Counted from the stretch's first letter, positions 34,913 through 44,166 are shown. The stretch: 64,000 nucleotides of DNA from an uncultured Prevotella sp. (GCA_937922435.1 CAKZVT010000040.1:62001-126000); one strand, 5' to 3'. Numbers and translations: made by a program. The notes: generated by a model not told the origin, from the sequence alone.

Positions 34913-34943
34913 TTTGTGTTTCGATATAGTTGTCATATCTTTG
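34913..34943 (+). promoter_or_regulatory. Promoter of the two-helix membrane protein gene
   Basis: TTTG (34913-34916) and TATCTTTG (34936-34943) are separated by 19 bp, both exact. Transcription would start near 34950, so the real start is the ATG at 34959, not 34914. Confidence 0.8.
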
Positions 34944-34958
34944 GGAAAATTTTTGATT

Positions 34959-35354
34959 ATGGATATAAACAGACCATCTGATTGGGGGAATATTGTAATT
35001 GACATTATAGACCAAAACAAAAGCAATACCGATTTTCCGAATCCTGAAGACTTCAAAACCACTGAAGACGAAGTCAAAGACTATATATATGACAAACAGC
35101 GTATATTAGACCGTTCAGAGGAGCGTGGCAAGAACCTGCTTGTACCAGGCATATTGCTGGTTATGCCGGCAATTATACTATCCGGATTCGGCGAAGGTGT
35201 GAAAATACTGCTTATAGGGGTACTCGCCGGAGTGCTGCTGACATTCTTTTATTTCATTATAGCCAAGCTGATAGACAAAAGGCAACTGGCAAAAATGCGC
35301 AACAATGACATCGAGGCATACATCAATAAATTGACAGACATTTACAGGCAGTAG
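34959..35354 (+). CDS. Hypothetical two-helix membrane protein
   Basis: This 131-residue protein of unknown function has a soluble N-terminal part (MDINRPSDWGNIVIDIIDQN to about residue 62). Two hydrophobic segments follow (about 64-78 and 84-105: LVPGILLVMPAIILSG and ILLIGVLAGVLLTFFYFII). The charged tail is KLIDKRQLAKMRNNDIEAYINKL. I do not recognise a family. It is a single-gene unit with its own strong promoter, followed by a repeat array. The start is fixed by the promoter position. Confidence 0.75.
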   Translation: MDINRPSDWGNIVIDIIDQNKSNTDFPNPEDFKTTEDEVKDYIYDKQRILDRSEERGKNLLVPGILLVMPAIILSGFGEGVKILLIGVLAGVLLTFFYFIIAKLIDKRQLAKMRNNDIEAYINKLTDIYRQ

Positions 35355-35389
35355 CAACAACACCTGGACGCGCATTTGGAACATAAATG

Positions 35390-35476
35390 CAAAAGACGGC
35401 CTTTTGCACATCAAAAGGCCGTCTTTCATGAGACGAAAGGCCGTGTTTTGCACGATAAAACACGGCCTTTTAGAAA
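35390..35476. repeat. 22-bp-period tandem repeat array, 4 units (site 4)
   Basis: Anchors are at 35392, 35414, 35436 and 35458, exactly 22 bp apart. Units 1 and 2 are reverse complements (AAAGACGGCCTTTT and AAAAGGCCGTCTTT). Units 3 and 4 are also reverse complements of each other, but with a GTG/CAC variant (AAAGGCCGTGTTTT and AAAACACGGCCTTT). It lies between converging genes. Confidence 0.85.
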
Positions 35477-35598
35477 TACAAATCACCTTTGCCTGCAAAC
35501 AAGAGACTGACAGGCATGCAGTATTGCCTTTCACTATCTGTCTACAGGAGACAAATCAAACCGGAGGCTTAACCGAAGCGTATTTGTAAAATACATAA

Positions 35599-35627
35599 AA
35601 AAGGGACTGCCAAAGGCAATCCCTTTT
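35599..35627 (-). terminator. Terminator of the DUF3127 gene
   Basis: A 13-bp stem with one mismatch and an AAA loop (35599-35611 with 35615-35627). On the minus strand six Ts follow. Confidence 0.75.
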
Positions 35628-35669
35628 ATCGTTGGACATGACTGCATCCAGCCATACAAGTATCTGTTT

Positions 35670-36095
35670 TCAGAACGGCAGGTCGTCTTCACTGCCACCA
35701 TCCTGCTGCGGAGGGAACGGAGCGGCCTCTGGCGTAGCCGCCACCGGAGCAGCGGCTTGCGGCTGTGCAGGCATCGGCTGCTCATAAGGAGCCGGCTGGA
35801 CTGAAGGCTGTACGGCATTAGGGTCTATACGCTCGACCTTCCATGCGCGAATCTGATTGAACCAACGGCCTTGGTACTCATGCGCGTCGATGTCGAAACT
35901 TACACGGAGTTCCTCGCCTACCTGTATGTTGAACAACTGTATCTTGTCTGCCCCGAATACATTAAAGCAGCAACGGCGAGGATACTGGTCATGCGTCTCG
36001 ATGACAAAATCCTGCGATTTCCATGAATTTCCAGTCCTTGGCGAAACCCCTTCCCTTGCCGGAATAACTGCTATTATTTTACCTTCTATTTCCAT
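35670..36095 (-). CDS. DUF3127 SSB-like protein with SSB-type acidic tip
   Basis: This 141-residue protein has an OB-fold-like N-terminal domain (about 1-90: MEIEGKIIAVIP, SWKSQDFVIETHDQYPRRCC, LRVSFDIDAHEYQGRWFN). A Pro/Ala/Gln-rich linker follows, ending in EDDLPF. That ending mimics the SSB C-terminal tip (DDDIPF) that recruits replication and repair proteins. The domain corresponds to DUF3127, found in Bacteroidota. It faces away from dnaN, with a 288-bp gap. A role on single-stranded DNA is inferred from architecture; it is probably not the main SSB. Confidence 0.8.
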   Translation of the reverse strand: MEIEGKIIAVIPAREGVSPRTGNSWKSQDFVIETHDQYPRRCCFNVFGADKIQLFNIQVGEELRVSFDIDAHEYQGRWFNQIRAWKVERIDPNAVQPSVQPAPYEQPMPAQPQAAAPVAATPEAAPFPPQQDGGSEDDLPF

Positions 36096-36175
36096 AATAT
36101 TTTATTAATGTTATTTGATTTTTGATTGCGAAATTAGTAAAATACTTGTGAATAAAGAAATTTTTGCACATTTTT

Positions 36176-36207
36176 TTTGTTACACCGCTTGCTTTTTCGT
36201 ATTTTTG
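36176..36207 (+). promoter_or_regulatory. Promoter of the dnaN operon
   Basis: TTTG (36176-36179) and TATTTTTG (36200-36207) are separated by 20 bp. Transcription would start near 36214, leaving an unusually long leader of about 170 nt before dnaN. Confidence 0.75.
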
Positions 36208-36230
36208 TCTCCAATTAAGCCATACGGATT

Positions 36231-36288
36231 AAGCGACGAACAATGAAGTGTGACAACAAAACCACTTATCCAGCATGCGTTGTCGCTT
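36231..36288 (+). promoter_or_regulatory. Hairpin in the dnaN leader
   Basis: AAGCGACGAAC (36231-36241) pairs with GTTGTCGCTT (36279-36288) with one bulge, near the 5' end of the predicted transcript. It could stabilise the message or regulate it; no known family is recognised. Confidence 0.4.
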
Positions 36289-36383
36289 GAAACAAAATGT
36301 ACAGCCTGTAATGTCAGAAAACCATCGAAACAGGCAACACCTATTGCATTATATAATAAAAACCAAAATAAAACATCGACATA

Positions 36384-37508
36384 ATGAGACTGACCGTATC
36401 AAGCACTGCTTTGGCAAGCCGCCTGTCGGCATTGTCAAAAGTATTCAACAGCAAGAATTCAATGCCAATATTGGACTGCTATCTTTTTGAAGTCAATGGC
36501 AACACACTGACCATAACCGCATCAGACAGCGAGAATGTGATGACAACCCAACTGAATTTGGACGAGGTGGACGGCAACGGAACATTCGCCGTAAACAACC
36601 GAACCATACTCGACGCAGTAAAAGAATTGCCGGAACAGCCGCTGACATTGGATATTGAAATGTCGTCATATGCAATAAAAATTGTCTACATGAACGGCAT
36701 TTACAATTTCACAGGCCAGAGCGGCAACGAGTTTCCACGGCTGCAACCATTGAATGACAATGCGGCATCCATTGTCATCGATTCAAAAACATTGGCCAAC
36801 GACATATCACGCTCGATTTTCGCGACTGCAAACGAAGAGCTCCGCCCTGTAATGAACGGCATATATTTCGACCTTACTGCAGACGCACTGGCGATTGTCG
36901 CCAGCGACGGACACAAGCTTGTACGTACACGCAACAACGGAATAAAAAACGAAACGCCAATGGCGTTTATCATGCCCAAGAAACCTGCAAACCTGCTAAA
37001 AAGCGTATTGCAAAAAAACGACGAGGACGTGCTCATACGTTTTGACGAACGGAATGCAACCATATCATTCCCGGGTGGAACATTGTCATGCAGGCTGATT
37101 GAAGGCCGTTATCCCAACTACAATTCCGTAATTCCGCAAGACAATCCCAACCATATGACTATAGACAGGATGGTGCTTGTCGGCGTGATACGGCGTGTAT
37201 TGCCGTTTGCAAGCGACAGCAGTCAGCAAATACGCCTGCACATAGAAACAGGAAAAGCCGTAGTGTCATCGGAAGACATAGATTTCTACACTAGCGCCAA
37301 AGAAGAAATAATATGCGACTATGACGGCATGCCTATGGATATAGGCTTTAAGGGTACGTCGCTGATGGAAATTCTCAACAACTTGGATTGCGAAGAAGTG
37401 GAGCTGCAGCTCGCTGACCCGAGCCGTCCTTGCCTGATACTGCCCACGCAGCAACCTGAGAATGAAGACATATTGATGCTCATAATGCCCATGTTGCTTA
37501 ACGACTAA
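36384..37508 (+). CDS. dnaN: DNA polymerase III beta sliding clamp
   Basis: DnaN forms the ring that tethers DNA polymerase III and other partners to DNA. The 374-residue protein has the three repeated clamp domains. Visible blocks are STALASRLSALSKVFNSKNSMPILDCYLF, RPVMNGIYFDLTADALAIVASDGHKLV, and the C-terminal partner pocket LADPSRPCLILPTQ with a final IMPMLLND in place of the common MPMRL. It begins a plus-strand operon with an exonuclease, coaBC, DUF4835, recN and a TPR gene. Confidence 0.97.
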   Translation: MRLTVSSTALASRLSALSKVFNSKNSMPILDCYLFEVNGNTLTITASDSENVMTTQLNLDEVDGNGTFAVNNRTILDAVKELPEQPLTLDIEMSSYAIKIVYMNGIYNFTGQSGNEFPRLQPLNDNAASIVIDSKTLANDISRSIFATANEELRPVMNGIYFDLTADALAIVASDGHKLVRTRNNGIKNETPMAFIMPKKPANLLKSVLQKNDEDVLIRFDERNATISFPGGTLSCRLIEGRYPNYNSVIPQDNPNHMTIDRMVLVGVIRRVLPFASDSSQQIRLHIETGKAVVSSEDIDFYTSAKEEIICDYDGMPMDIGFKGTSLMEILNNLDCEEVELQLADPSRPCLILPTQQPENEDILMLIMPMLLND

Positions 37509-37635
37509 GGCCATAAAGCTGTTATATCTTGGGGTCATGCGGTTTTGTCGCTCACAACATTCGGCTATAGATAAGCCGTGAGCCACAAGACCATATGGCC
37601 TCAAGACTGTATAGACACATAATGTTATAAACCAG

Positions 37636-38493
37636 ATGAAACTCAACTTAACCAAGCCTTTGGTTGTATTTGACCTTGAAACAACCGGACTTGACCTTGT
37701 AAAAGACCGTATCATACAGATATCATACATAAAAGTGCATCCTGACGGACGTGAAGAACGGCATAATTACTTCATCAACCCGGGCATGGCAATACCGTAT
37801 GAAGTGGCACAGCTTACTGGCATAACCGATGCCGATGTGAAAGATGCGCCAACATTCAAGGAAATGGCATCCAAGTTGGAACAGGAGTTCAAGGGCTGCG
37901 ACTTTGCCGGGTTCAACTCCAACCACTTCGACGTGCCGATGCTTGCTGAAGAATTTTTACGCGCCGGCATTGACTTTGACTTTGGGAAATGCCGTCTGAT
38001 AGACGTACAGACAATTTTCCACAAAATGGAGAAACGCAACCTTGCTGCCGCATATAAATTCTATTGCGGACGCAAGATGGAAGAAGATTTCACCGCACAC
38101 AAAGCCGATGAAGACACTGAAGCGACATACCGGGTGCTCCAAGGAGAACTCGACATGTATGCACCAGGCAGGCAAGAAGAACCAGAACGTCAACTTAACA
38201 ATGACATGGACGAATTGGCAGAGTTTTCAAAGACAAGCAACAATGTTGACTTTGCCGGGCGCATTGTATGGAAGGAAATGAAAGACAAGGATGGAAACAT
38301 CTTACATGACGCGTCAGGTACACCTCGAATGCACGAAGTATTCAACTTTGGCAAGTACAAAGGTTGGAGTGTTGCAGATGTACTGCACAGAGACCCCGGA
38401 TATTACAGTTGGATGTTAAGCAGCGATTTCACATACAACACCAAACAGGTGTTGACACGTATCCGCCTAAAGGAATTCAATAAAAATCAATAA
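37636..38493 (+). CDS. DEDDh 3'-5' exonuclease (DnaQ/PolC-epsilon-like)
   Basis: This 285-residue protein has an N-terminal DEDDh exonuclease domain (about 8-175). Motif I is VVFDLETTGLD, motif II is FNSNHFDVPML, and the HxxxxD motif is HKADEDTEATY. The C-terminal part (about 235-280, FNFGKYKGWSVADVL and PGYYSWMLSSDF) is the small domain often fused to Bacteroidota exonucleases. It could proofread for the replicase or act in repair. It follows dnaN by 127 bp, supporting a link to replication. Confidence 0.9.
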   Translation: MKLNLTKPLVVFDLETTGLDLVKDRIIQISYIKVHPDGREERHNYFINPGMAIPYEVAQLTGITDADVKDAPTFKEMASKLEQEFKGCDFAGFNSNHFDVPMLAEEFLRAGIDFDFGKCRLIDVQTIFHKMEKRNLAAAYKFYCGRKMEEDFTAHKADEDTEATYRVLQGELDMYAPGRQEEPERQLNNDMDELAEFSKTSNNVDFAGRIVWKEMKDKDGNILHDASGTPRMHEVFNFGKYKGWSVADVLHRDPGYYSWMLSSDFTYNTKQVLTRIRLKEFNKNQ

Positions 38494-38558
38494 GCTATAC
38501 AGGCATCCCATATTCTAACTAAAACAGTTTCCCGGAATCATTCATTTTAATGTAGGTT

Positions 38559-39758
38559 ATGCTTAAAGGTAAAAAAATAGTTCTCGGAATAACAGGAAGT
38601 ATTGCCGCATATAAAGCCTGCCTTATCATACGTGGACTGATAAAGCAAGGTGCTGAAGTGCAGACTGTGATAACACCAGCAGGAAAGGAGTTTATCCCCC
38701 CAATAACCTTATCCGCGTTGACGCATAAGCCTGTAATCAGTGAGTTTTTCTCACAACGCGACGGAACATGGAATTCACATGTTGACATAGGGCTATGGGC
38801 TGATGCCATGCTTATCGCACCATGTACCGCAAGCACTATCGGGAAAATGGCCAACGGCATAGCCGACAACATGTTAATCACGACATACCTTTCGATGAAA
38901 GCGCCTGTATTCATCGCTCCGGCGATGGACCTCGACATGTATGCCCATCCCTCAACACAGCAAAACCTCGAAAAACTACGTTCATACGGCAATATCATAA
39001 TCGAGCCGCAAAGTGGATTTCTTGCCAGTGGGCTGGAAGGTAAAGGACGGATGGAAGAGCCTGAAGCCATTATAAAGAAAGTGGATGATTTCTTTTACGA
39101 CAGAAAGAACCAACTGAAAGGACACCGCATAATGATAACAGCCGGGCCGACGTATGAGAAAATCGACCCTGTCAGATTCATAGGGAATTATTCAAGCGGC
39201 AAGATGGGGTTCGCAATAGCAGAGGAATGTGCAAGACGCGGTGCAGAAGTAACATTGATAAGCGGTCCGGTGAACATTGAATGTTCAAAAAACATACACC
39301 GTATCGACATTGAATGCTGCCAAGAGATGTACAATGCAGCAAAAGACGAGTTTGCACATTGTGACACTGCAATACTGTGCGCCGCAGTTTCCGACTTCAA
39401 ACCAGAAACTGCCGCCGAAAGAAAGATAAAGCGTGAGAAGGATGACTTGGTCATAAGGCTGAACCCGACACAAGACATTGCGGAAGAATTGGGCAAGAAC
39501 AAGCGAAAAGACCAGCGACTAATCGGTTTTGCTTTGGAAACAGACCATGAAGAAGCCAATGCCTTGGGTAAGCTGAAAAAAAAGCATTTTGACTTCATCG
39601 TACTGAACTCCACACGCAACAAAGGCACAACATTCCGCACAGACGACAACCAAATAAAGATAATTACAGCCTCGACGGTGAAAGAATATGAAAAGAAAAA
39701 CAAAGCGGAAGTAGCTTGTGACATCATTAACGAACTTGCCATGCTGTTTAACGACTAA
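38559..39758 (+). CDS. coaBC: Bifunctional phosphopantothenoylcysteine decarboxylase / phosphopantothenate-cysteine ligase
   Basis: CoaBC carries out two consecutive steps of coenzyme A synthesis. The N-terminal flavoprotein decarboxylase (about 1-180) has GITGSIAAYKA, the APCTASTIGKMANGIADN block and PAMDLDMYAHP. The canonical PxMNxxMW Asn reads Asp here, which I believe is common in Bacteroidota. The C-terminal ligase (about 190-399) has TAGPTYEKIDPVRFIGNYSSGKMG and AAVSDF. Normal 399-residue length. It follows the exonuclease gene by 65 bp. Confidence 0.95.
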   Translation: MLKGKKIVLGITGSIAAYKACLIIRGLIKQGAEVQTVITPAGKEFIPPITLSALTHKPVISEFFSQRDGTWNSHVDIGLWADAMLIAPCTASTIGKMANGIADNMLITTYLSMKAPVFIAPAMDLDMYAHPSTQQNLEKLRSYGNIIIEPQSGFLASGLEGKGRMEEPEAIIKKVDDFFYDRKNQLKGHRIMITAGPTYEKIDPVRFIGNYSSGKMGFAIAEECARRGAEVTLISGPVNIECSKNIHRIDIECCQEMYNAAKDEFAHCDTAILCAAVSDFKPETAAERKIKREKDDLVIRLNPTQDIAEELGKNKRKDQRLIGFALETDHEEANALGKLKKKHFDFIVLNSTRNKGTTFRTDDNQIKIITASTVKEYEKKNKAEVACDIINELAMLFND

Positions 39759-39770
39759 AGAAGATTAAGA

Positions 39771-40679
39771 ATGATGAAGAAGTGGCTTTTACCCATAATA
39801 TTTTTCTTTACCGTTCTCAACAATGTGAACGCTCAAGAATTGCAAGCCAAAGTGACAATCAACCATAATCAAATACAAGGAACTGATGCCAGCGTATTTG
39901 AGAACTTACAGCAAACCCTCGAGCAGTTTATCAATGACAAACAATGGACATCCTTGCAATTCAACAAGAACGAAAGAATTGTATGTAATTTTAACATCAC
40001 CGTAACAAAGTACGACCAATCATCAAACGCATTTACATGCACGGCCTTAATACAAGCCAACCGCCCCGTGTACAACTCAGCATACACATCAACATTGTAC
40101 AACAACAGGGACGGCGACTTCAATTTCGAGTTCGCGCAATTCGACCAGCTTGAGTTTAATGAAGAGATGGTAGACAACCAACTAACTGCATTAATCGCCT
40201 ATTATGCTTATTTGATTATCGGATTAGACCTCGACAGCTTTTCTCCAATGGGAGGGGAAGACGTGCTGCAACGCTGCATGAACCTTGTAAACAATGCACA
40301 GAACCTAAATTTTACCGGTTGGAAAGCTTTTGAGAATGACCGCAACCGTTTTGCAATAATCAACGACTATATGGACGGAGCAATGCAGCCATTCCGCCAA
40401 TTACAGTACGACTATTACCGCACGGGGCTTGACGAGATGGCAAACAATGCTGACCGTGGCAGAACAAACATATCTACAGCAATACAGACAAACTTGAAGA
40501 AAGCTCATGACGACAAGCCGTTAAGCATGTTGCCACAGATATGGACAGACTATAAAAAAGATGAACTTGGAAATATATATAAAGGAAAAGGCACTCCTAA
40601 AGAAAAGGAATCTGTCTATGAAGTGCTGTTCTCGATAAACGCATCACAAAGCAACTATTGGGACAAGATAAAAGAATAA
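39771..40679 (+). CDS. DUF4835 family exported protein (PorD-like)
   Basis: This 302-residue protein has a signal peptide (about 1-22, ending NNVNAQ). The body matches DUF4835 in layout: QELQAKVTINHNQIQGTD, FNFEFAQFDQLEFNEE, LTALIAYYAYLIIGLDLDSFSPMGG and NASQSNYWDKIKE. This family includes PorD, linked to the type IX secretion system of Porphyromonas. A role in T9SS here is by family only. It is 12 bp from coaBC and 22 bp from recN, so it is clearly in the same operon. Confidence 0.85.
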   Translation: MMKKWLLPIIFFFTVLNNVNAQELQAKVTINHNQIQGTDASVFENLQQTLEQFINDKQWTSLQFNKNERIVCNFNITVTKYDQSSNAFTCTALIQANRPVYNSAYTSTLYNNRDGDFNFEFAQFDQLEFNEEMVDNQLTALIAYYAYLIIGLDLDSFSPMGGEDVLQRCMNLVNNAQNLNFTGWKAFENDRNRFAIINDYMDGAMQPFRQLQYDYYRTGLDEMANNADRGRTNISTAIQTNLKKAHDDKPLSMLPQIWTDYKKDELGNIYKGKGTPKEKESVYEVLFSINASQSNYWDKIKE

Positions 40680-40701
40680 CACCATACATGTAGACCAAGC
40701 A

Positions 40702-42369
40702 ATGTTAAAACAATTATACATCAACAATTTTACACTCATTGATGCATTAAACATTCAGTTTAATCCTGGATTCTCCGTCATCACCGGCGAAACAGGCGCA
40801 GGAAAGAGTATAATTCTTGGAGCTGTCAACTTGCTACTCGGACAACGCGCAGATACAAAATATATTAGGCAGAATTCAAAAAAATGCATTATCGAAGCAC
40901 ATTTTGATGTCAGCAAATATGGAATGAAAGATTTTTTTGATTCCAATGGAATCGACTACGACCCTACGGATTGCATCCTTCGACGTGAAATCAGCCCTAC
41001 CGGGAAAAGCAGGTCATTCATAAACGACACTCCAGTGCCTTTATCTGCAATGAAAAGCCTTGGAAGCCAACTAATTGACATACACAGCCAGCATCAAAAC
41101 CTGTTGCTGAATGAAGAAAACTTCCAACTGAATGTTATCGACATCATTGCAAACAACCCAACCTTACTTGCAGAATACAAAGAAAAATATTCCGAATATA
41201 CAGCTGTAAACAAAGAAATCAGACAACTTCAAGACGAAGCCGAAGAAAATAAAAAGAACGAAGACTTCATACGTTTCCAACTTAACGAGCTGCAAGAAGC
41301 AAAACTTGCTCCTGGGATACAGGAAGAGCTTGAACGCGAAAGCGACATGCTCAGCCATATAGAAGATATCAAGACCACATTATATAATGTGGAAAACATC
41401 TTAGGCAATGAGAACGACGACAATGGAGTTGCAGATAAACTGAAAGAAGCGGCACGCTTGTTGGAAAATATTTGTGGGATATATCCAGAAATCAAGCCAA
41501 CAGCAGAACGGTTGAACAGCTGTTATATCGAGATTAAGGACATATTACATGAAATAAGCACCAATGCGGCAAATACCGACTTCGACCCCAAACGTCTCGA
41601 AATCATAAACTCTACTTTGGACAAAATATACTCTCTTGAAAAAAAGCACAACGTTGCAAGCATCGATGAACTATTGGAAATACAAACCGGCCTTGAAACA
41701 AAGTTGGAAGGGATAGACAATAGCGACGAAAAAATCAAAGCAATGCTTGAACGCGCACAACATCTATTTGACGAGTGCGAACGCACAGCAAGCAGATTGT
41801 CTGACATTAGAAGCAAAGCGGCAAAAAACATTGAGAGCGAAATACAAGAAAAACTCATACAGCTTGGAATGCCCAAAGTCCGTTTTGCAATAAAATTCGA
41901 CAAACAGGAGCTTGGACGCGACGGACATGACCGCGTATCGTTTCTCTTCAGCGCAAATACCAGTACACCAATGTTGCCTGTAGCCCAAGTGGCATCTGGC
42001 GGTGAAATCGCCAGAGTCATGCTGTCGCTCAAGGCAATGATTAGCGGCACTGTGAAATTGCCGACAATCGTTTTCGACGAGATTGACACCGGCGTAAGCG
42101 GCAAAGTTGCAGAGAAGATGGCAAACATAATGCAAGAAATGGCCGACTCGGAAAGGCAGGTGATAAGCATTACACACCTGCCGCAAATCGCTGCGAAAGG
42201 CACAACCCACTACAAGGTTTATAAAGAAGAAGGAACAAACGGTACAACAAGCAACATGCGCATTCTCCAACCAGACGAGCGCATATCTGAAATAGCACAA
42301 ATGCTCAGCGGTTCTGAAATAACAAATGCGGCAATAAGCAATGCAAAAGAATTACTAAAGCAACAATAA
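40702..42369 (+). CDS. recN: DNA repair protein RecN
   Basis: RecN is an SMC-like ATPase in double-strand break repair. The 555-residue protein has Walker A VITGETGAGKSIILGAVNLLLGQRAD (about 28-53) and a long coiled coil (about 160-390, with EIRQLQDEAEENKKNEDF). The C-terminal signature is VASGGEIARVMLSLKAM, with Walker B PTIVFDEIDTGVSG. It follows DUF4835 by 22 bp and precedes the TPR gene by 23 bp. Confidence 0.96.
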   Translation: MLKQLYINNFTLIDALNIQFNPGFSVITGETGAGKSIILGAVNLLLGQRADTKYIRQNSKKCIIEAHFDVSKYGMKDFFDSNGIDYDPTDCILRREISPTGKSRSFINDTPVPLSAMKSLGSQLIDIHSQHQNLLLNEENFQLNVIDIIANNPTLLAEYKEKYSEYTAVNKEIRQLQDEAEENKKNEDFIRFQLNELQEAKLAPGIQEELERESDMLSHIEDIKTTLYNVENILGNENDDNGVADKLKEAARLLENICGIYPEIKPTAERLNSCYIEIKDILHEISTNAANTDFDPKRLEIINSTLDKIYSLEKKHNVASIDELLEIQTGLETKLEGIDNSDEKIKAMLERAQHLFDECERTASRLSDIRSKAAKNIESEIQEKLIQLGMPKVRFAIKFDKQELGRDGHDRVSFLFSANTSTPMLPVAQVASGGEIARVMLSLKAMISGTVKLPTIVFDEIDTGVSGKVAEKMANIMQEMADSERQVISITHLPQIAAKGTTHYKVYKEEGTNGTTSNMRILQPDERISEIAQMLSGSEITNAAISNAKELLKQQ

Positions 42370-42392
42370 AAACAAAAACACTTGATAATAAA

Positions 42393-44054
42393 ATGAAACT
42401 GACAAACACCTTAATCGCAATTGCGGTAATATTCAGCACTCAATGTCTTGCACAACCGTCGCCAGTGAAAGATGCGGCAAAGTCTGTATTCAAACTGACT
42501 ACATACAAAACTGACGGCACGCCTTTGTCTGAAAGCAACGGGGTGTTCATATCAGCCGACGGCACCGCCGTAAGCTCATTGAAGCCTTTTTTAGGCGCGT
42601 CGCGTGCAACTGTTACCGACGCAAAGGGCAAGCAGTACGATGTAACGCGCATGCTCGGAGCGAATGAGATATACGACATGGCCAAATTCAAGGTTGACAA
42701 AGTAAAGGCTGAACCGGCGCAAACCGCAGCCACACCGGCAAAAAGCGGCGACGAGGTTTGGCTCTTAACATACGGTGGTAAACCAATATCCACAACGGCG
42801 AAAAGCGTCGAGACATTCATGGATAAATACTCTTATTACATCTTCACAATGCAAGCTCCCGACAATGCCAACGCCTGTCCTTTCGTCAACAGACAAGGGC
42901 AGGTCATCGGACTGCTTAAACCTTCTGCGACATCGACTGACACACACGCGACAGACATCAATTTCGCGTCCACACTACATACATCAGGGTTCGCACTCAA
43001 CGACCCGATGCTGAAGCAGATTGGCATTCCCCCGGCACTTCCGCAAGAACAGGAACAGGCATTGCTTACACTGCTTATGGCAGAAAGCGCCGACTCTGTA
43101 AAACGCGCAGCAGTCGTTGCAGACTTCATGGCACAATACCCCAACCGTGCCGACGGATACTCGGCCATGGCACGCATACAAGTCGAAGCGAATGATTTTG
43201 ACGGCGCCGCCAAAACAATGGAAAGGGGAATCAAAATGTCTGACAACAAAGACGAAGCGCATGCCGGTTATGGAAAAATAATATACGACAAACTTGTGTT
43301 TAAGGCTGACGCCCCTTACGACAAATGGACTTTGGACAAAGCCGAAGAAGAAACAAGCAAAGCGTATGAGATAAATCCACTGCCTACATACCGCCATCAA
43401 TTGGCACAAATAACATACACAAAAGGAGACTACCAAAAAGCATACGACGAGTTTACACAACTGCTCAACACCTCAATGCGCAACCCAGAGCTTTTTTACG
43501 AAGCCGCACAATGCAAGACCATGATGAAAGCTCCCCAAAGGGAAGTCATAGCCCTGCTTGACAGCGCCATCAACAATACCGACACGCTGCGCATGCGCGA
43601 TGCCGCCCCCTACTTCCTTGCCCGTGGCGACGCATACAACGCGGTTGACAGTTTCCGCCAGGCCGTCTTTGACTACACACGGTATGAAATACTGTCAGGC
43701 CAGCGCATGAACTCGCAGTTTTATTATGTGCGCAGCCAGGCTGAAATCAAGGCCAGGCTTTACCAGCAGGCTTTGGGCGACTTGGCCGCCGCTATAATAC
43801 TGTCTCCCGAAGAACCCACCTATTATGCCGAAATGGCCTCATTGCAACTAAGGGTCAACATGGTTGACGAAGCCGCCGAAACAGCCGGCAAATGCGTTGA
43901 GCTGGCACCTGAATATTCTGACGGCTACCTGTTGCTCGGCCTTGCACTAATCAAGAAAGACGACATAGCCACAGGCTTGACAAATCTTGAGAAAGCCAAA
44001 GAGTTAGGCAATCCGCAGGCCCAACCGCTGATTGACAAATACTCGAAGAATTAG
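42393..44054 (+). CDS. Exported TPR protein with a catalytically dead trypsin-like domain
   Basis: This 553-residue protein has a signal peptide (about 1-20, ending QCLA). A trypsin/HtrA-like domain follows (about 25-200), then TPR repeats (about 225-550, e.g. DYQKAYDEFTQLL and LYQQALGDLAAAI). The protease fold is visible (GVFISADGTAVSS, IYDMAKFKV, VNRQGQVIGLL). However, the HtrA TNxHV histidine is replaced (SSLKPF, 61-66), and the GNSGG serine site reads NACPF (160-164). Only the Asp (95) survives, so it is probably a binding module rather than a protease. It ends the dnaN operon. Confidence 0.85.
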   Translation: MKLTNTLIAIAVIFSTQCLAQPSPVKDAAKSVFKLTTYKTDGTPLSESNGVFISADGTAVSSLKPFLGASRATVTDAKGKQYDVTRMLGANEIYDMAKFKVDKVKAEPAQTAATPAKSGDEVWLLTYGGKPISTTAKSVETFMDKYSYYIFTMQAPDNANACPFVNRQGQVIGLLKPSATSTDTHATDINFASTLHTSGFALNDPMLKQIGIPPALPQEQEQALLTLLMAESADSVKRAAVVADFMAQYPNRADGYSAMARIQVEANDFDGAAKTMERGIKMSDNKDEAHAGYGKIIYDKLVFKADAPYDKWTLDKAEEETSKAYEINPLPTYRHQLAQITYTKGDYQKAYDEFTQLLNTSMRNPELFYEAAQCKTMMKAPQREVIALLDSAINNTDTLRMRDAAPYFLARGDAYNAVDSFRQAVFDYTRYEILSGQRMNSQFYYVRSQAEIKARLYQQALGDLAAAIILSPEEPTYYAEMASLQLRVNMVDEAAETAGKCVELAPEYSDGYLLLGLALIKKDDIATGLTNLEKAKELGNPQAQPLIDKYSKN

Positions 44055-44106
44055 CCGCGCTTGCTTTGCCGCAAACGCAATATGTGTGACACGGCTCAAA
44101 CATAAC

Positions 44107-44166
44107 AACAGCCTTTGTAGTGACATGTTCAGCTTTAGCTGGCCATTAGCTACAAAGGCTGTTTTC
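44107..44166 (+). terminator. Terminator of the dnaN operon
   Basis: A 14-bp perfect stem (44107-44120 with 44150-44163) with a 29-nt loop, followed by a short T-rich run. Confidence 0.6.

Larger units (their letters stand above)
35355..35669. other. Intergenic region with repeat array and terminator
   Basis: These 315 bp between converging genes hold a 22-bp-period array (35390-35476), about 120 bp without recognised features, and the terminator of the DUF3127 gene (35599-35627). Short ORFs here are products of the repeat. Confidence 0.6.
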
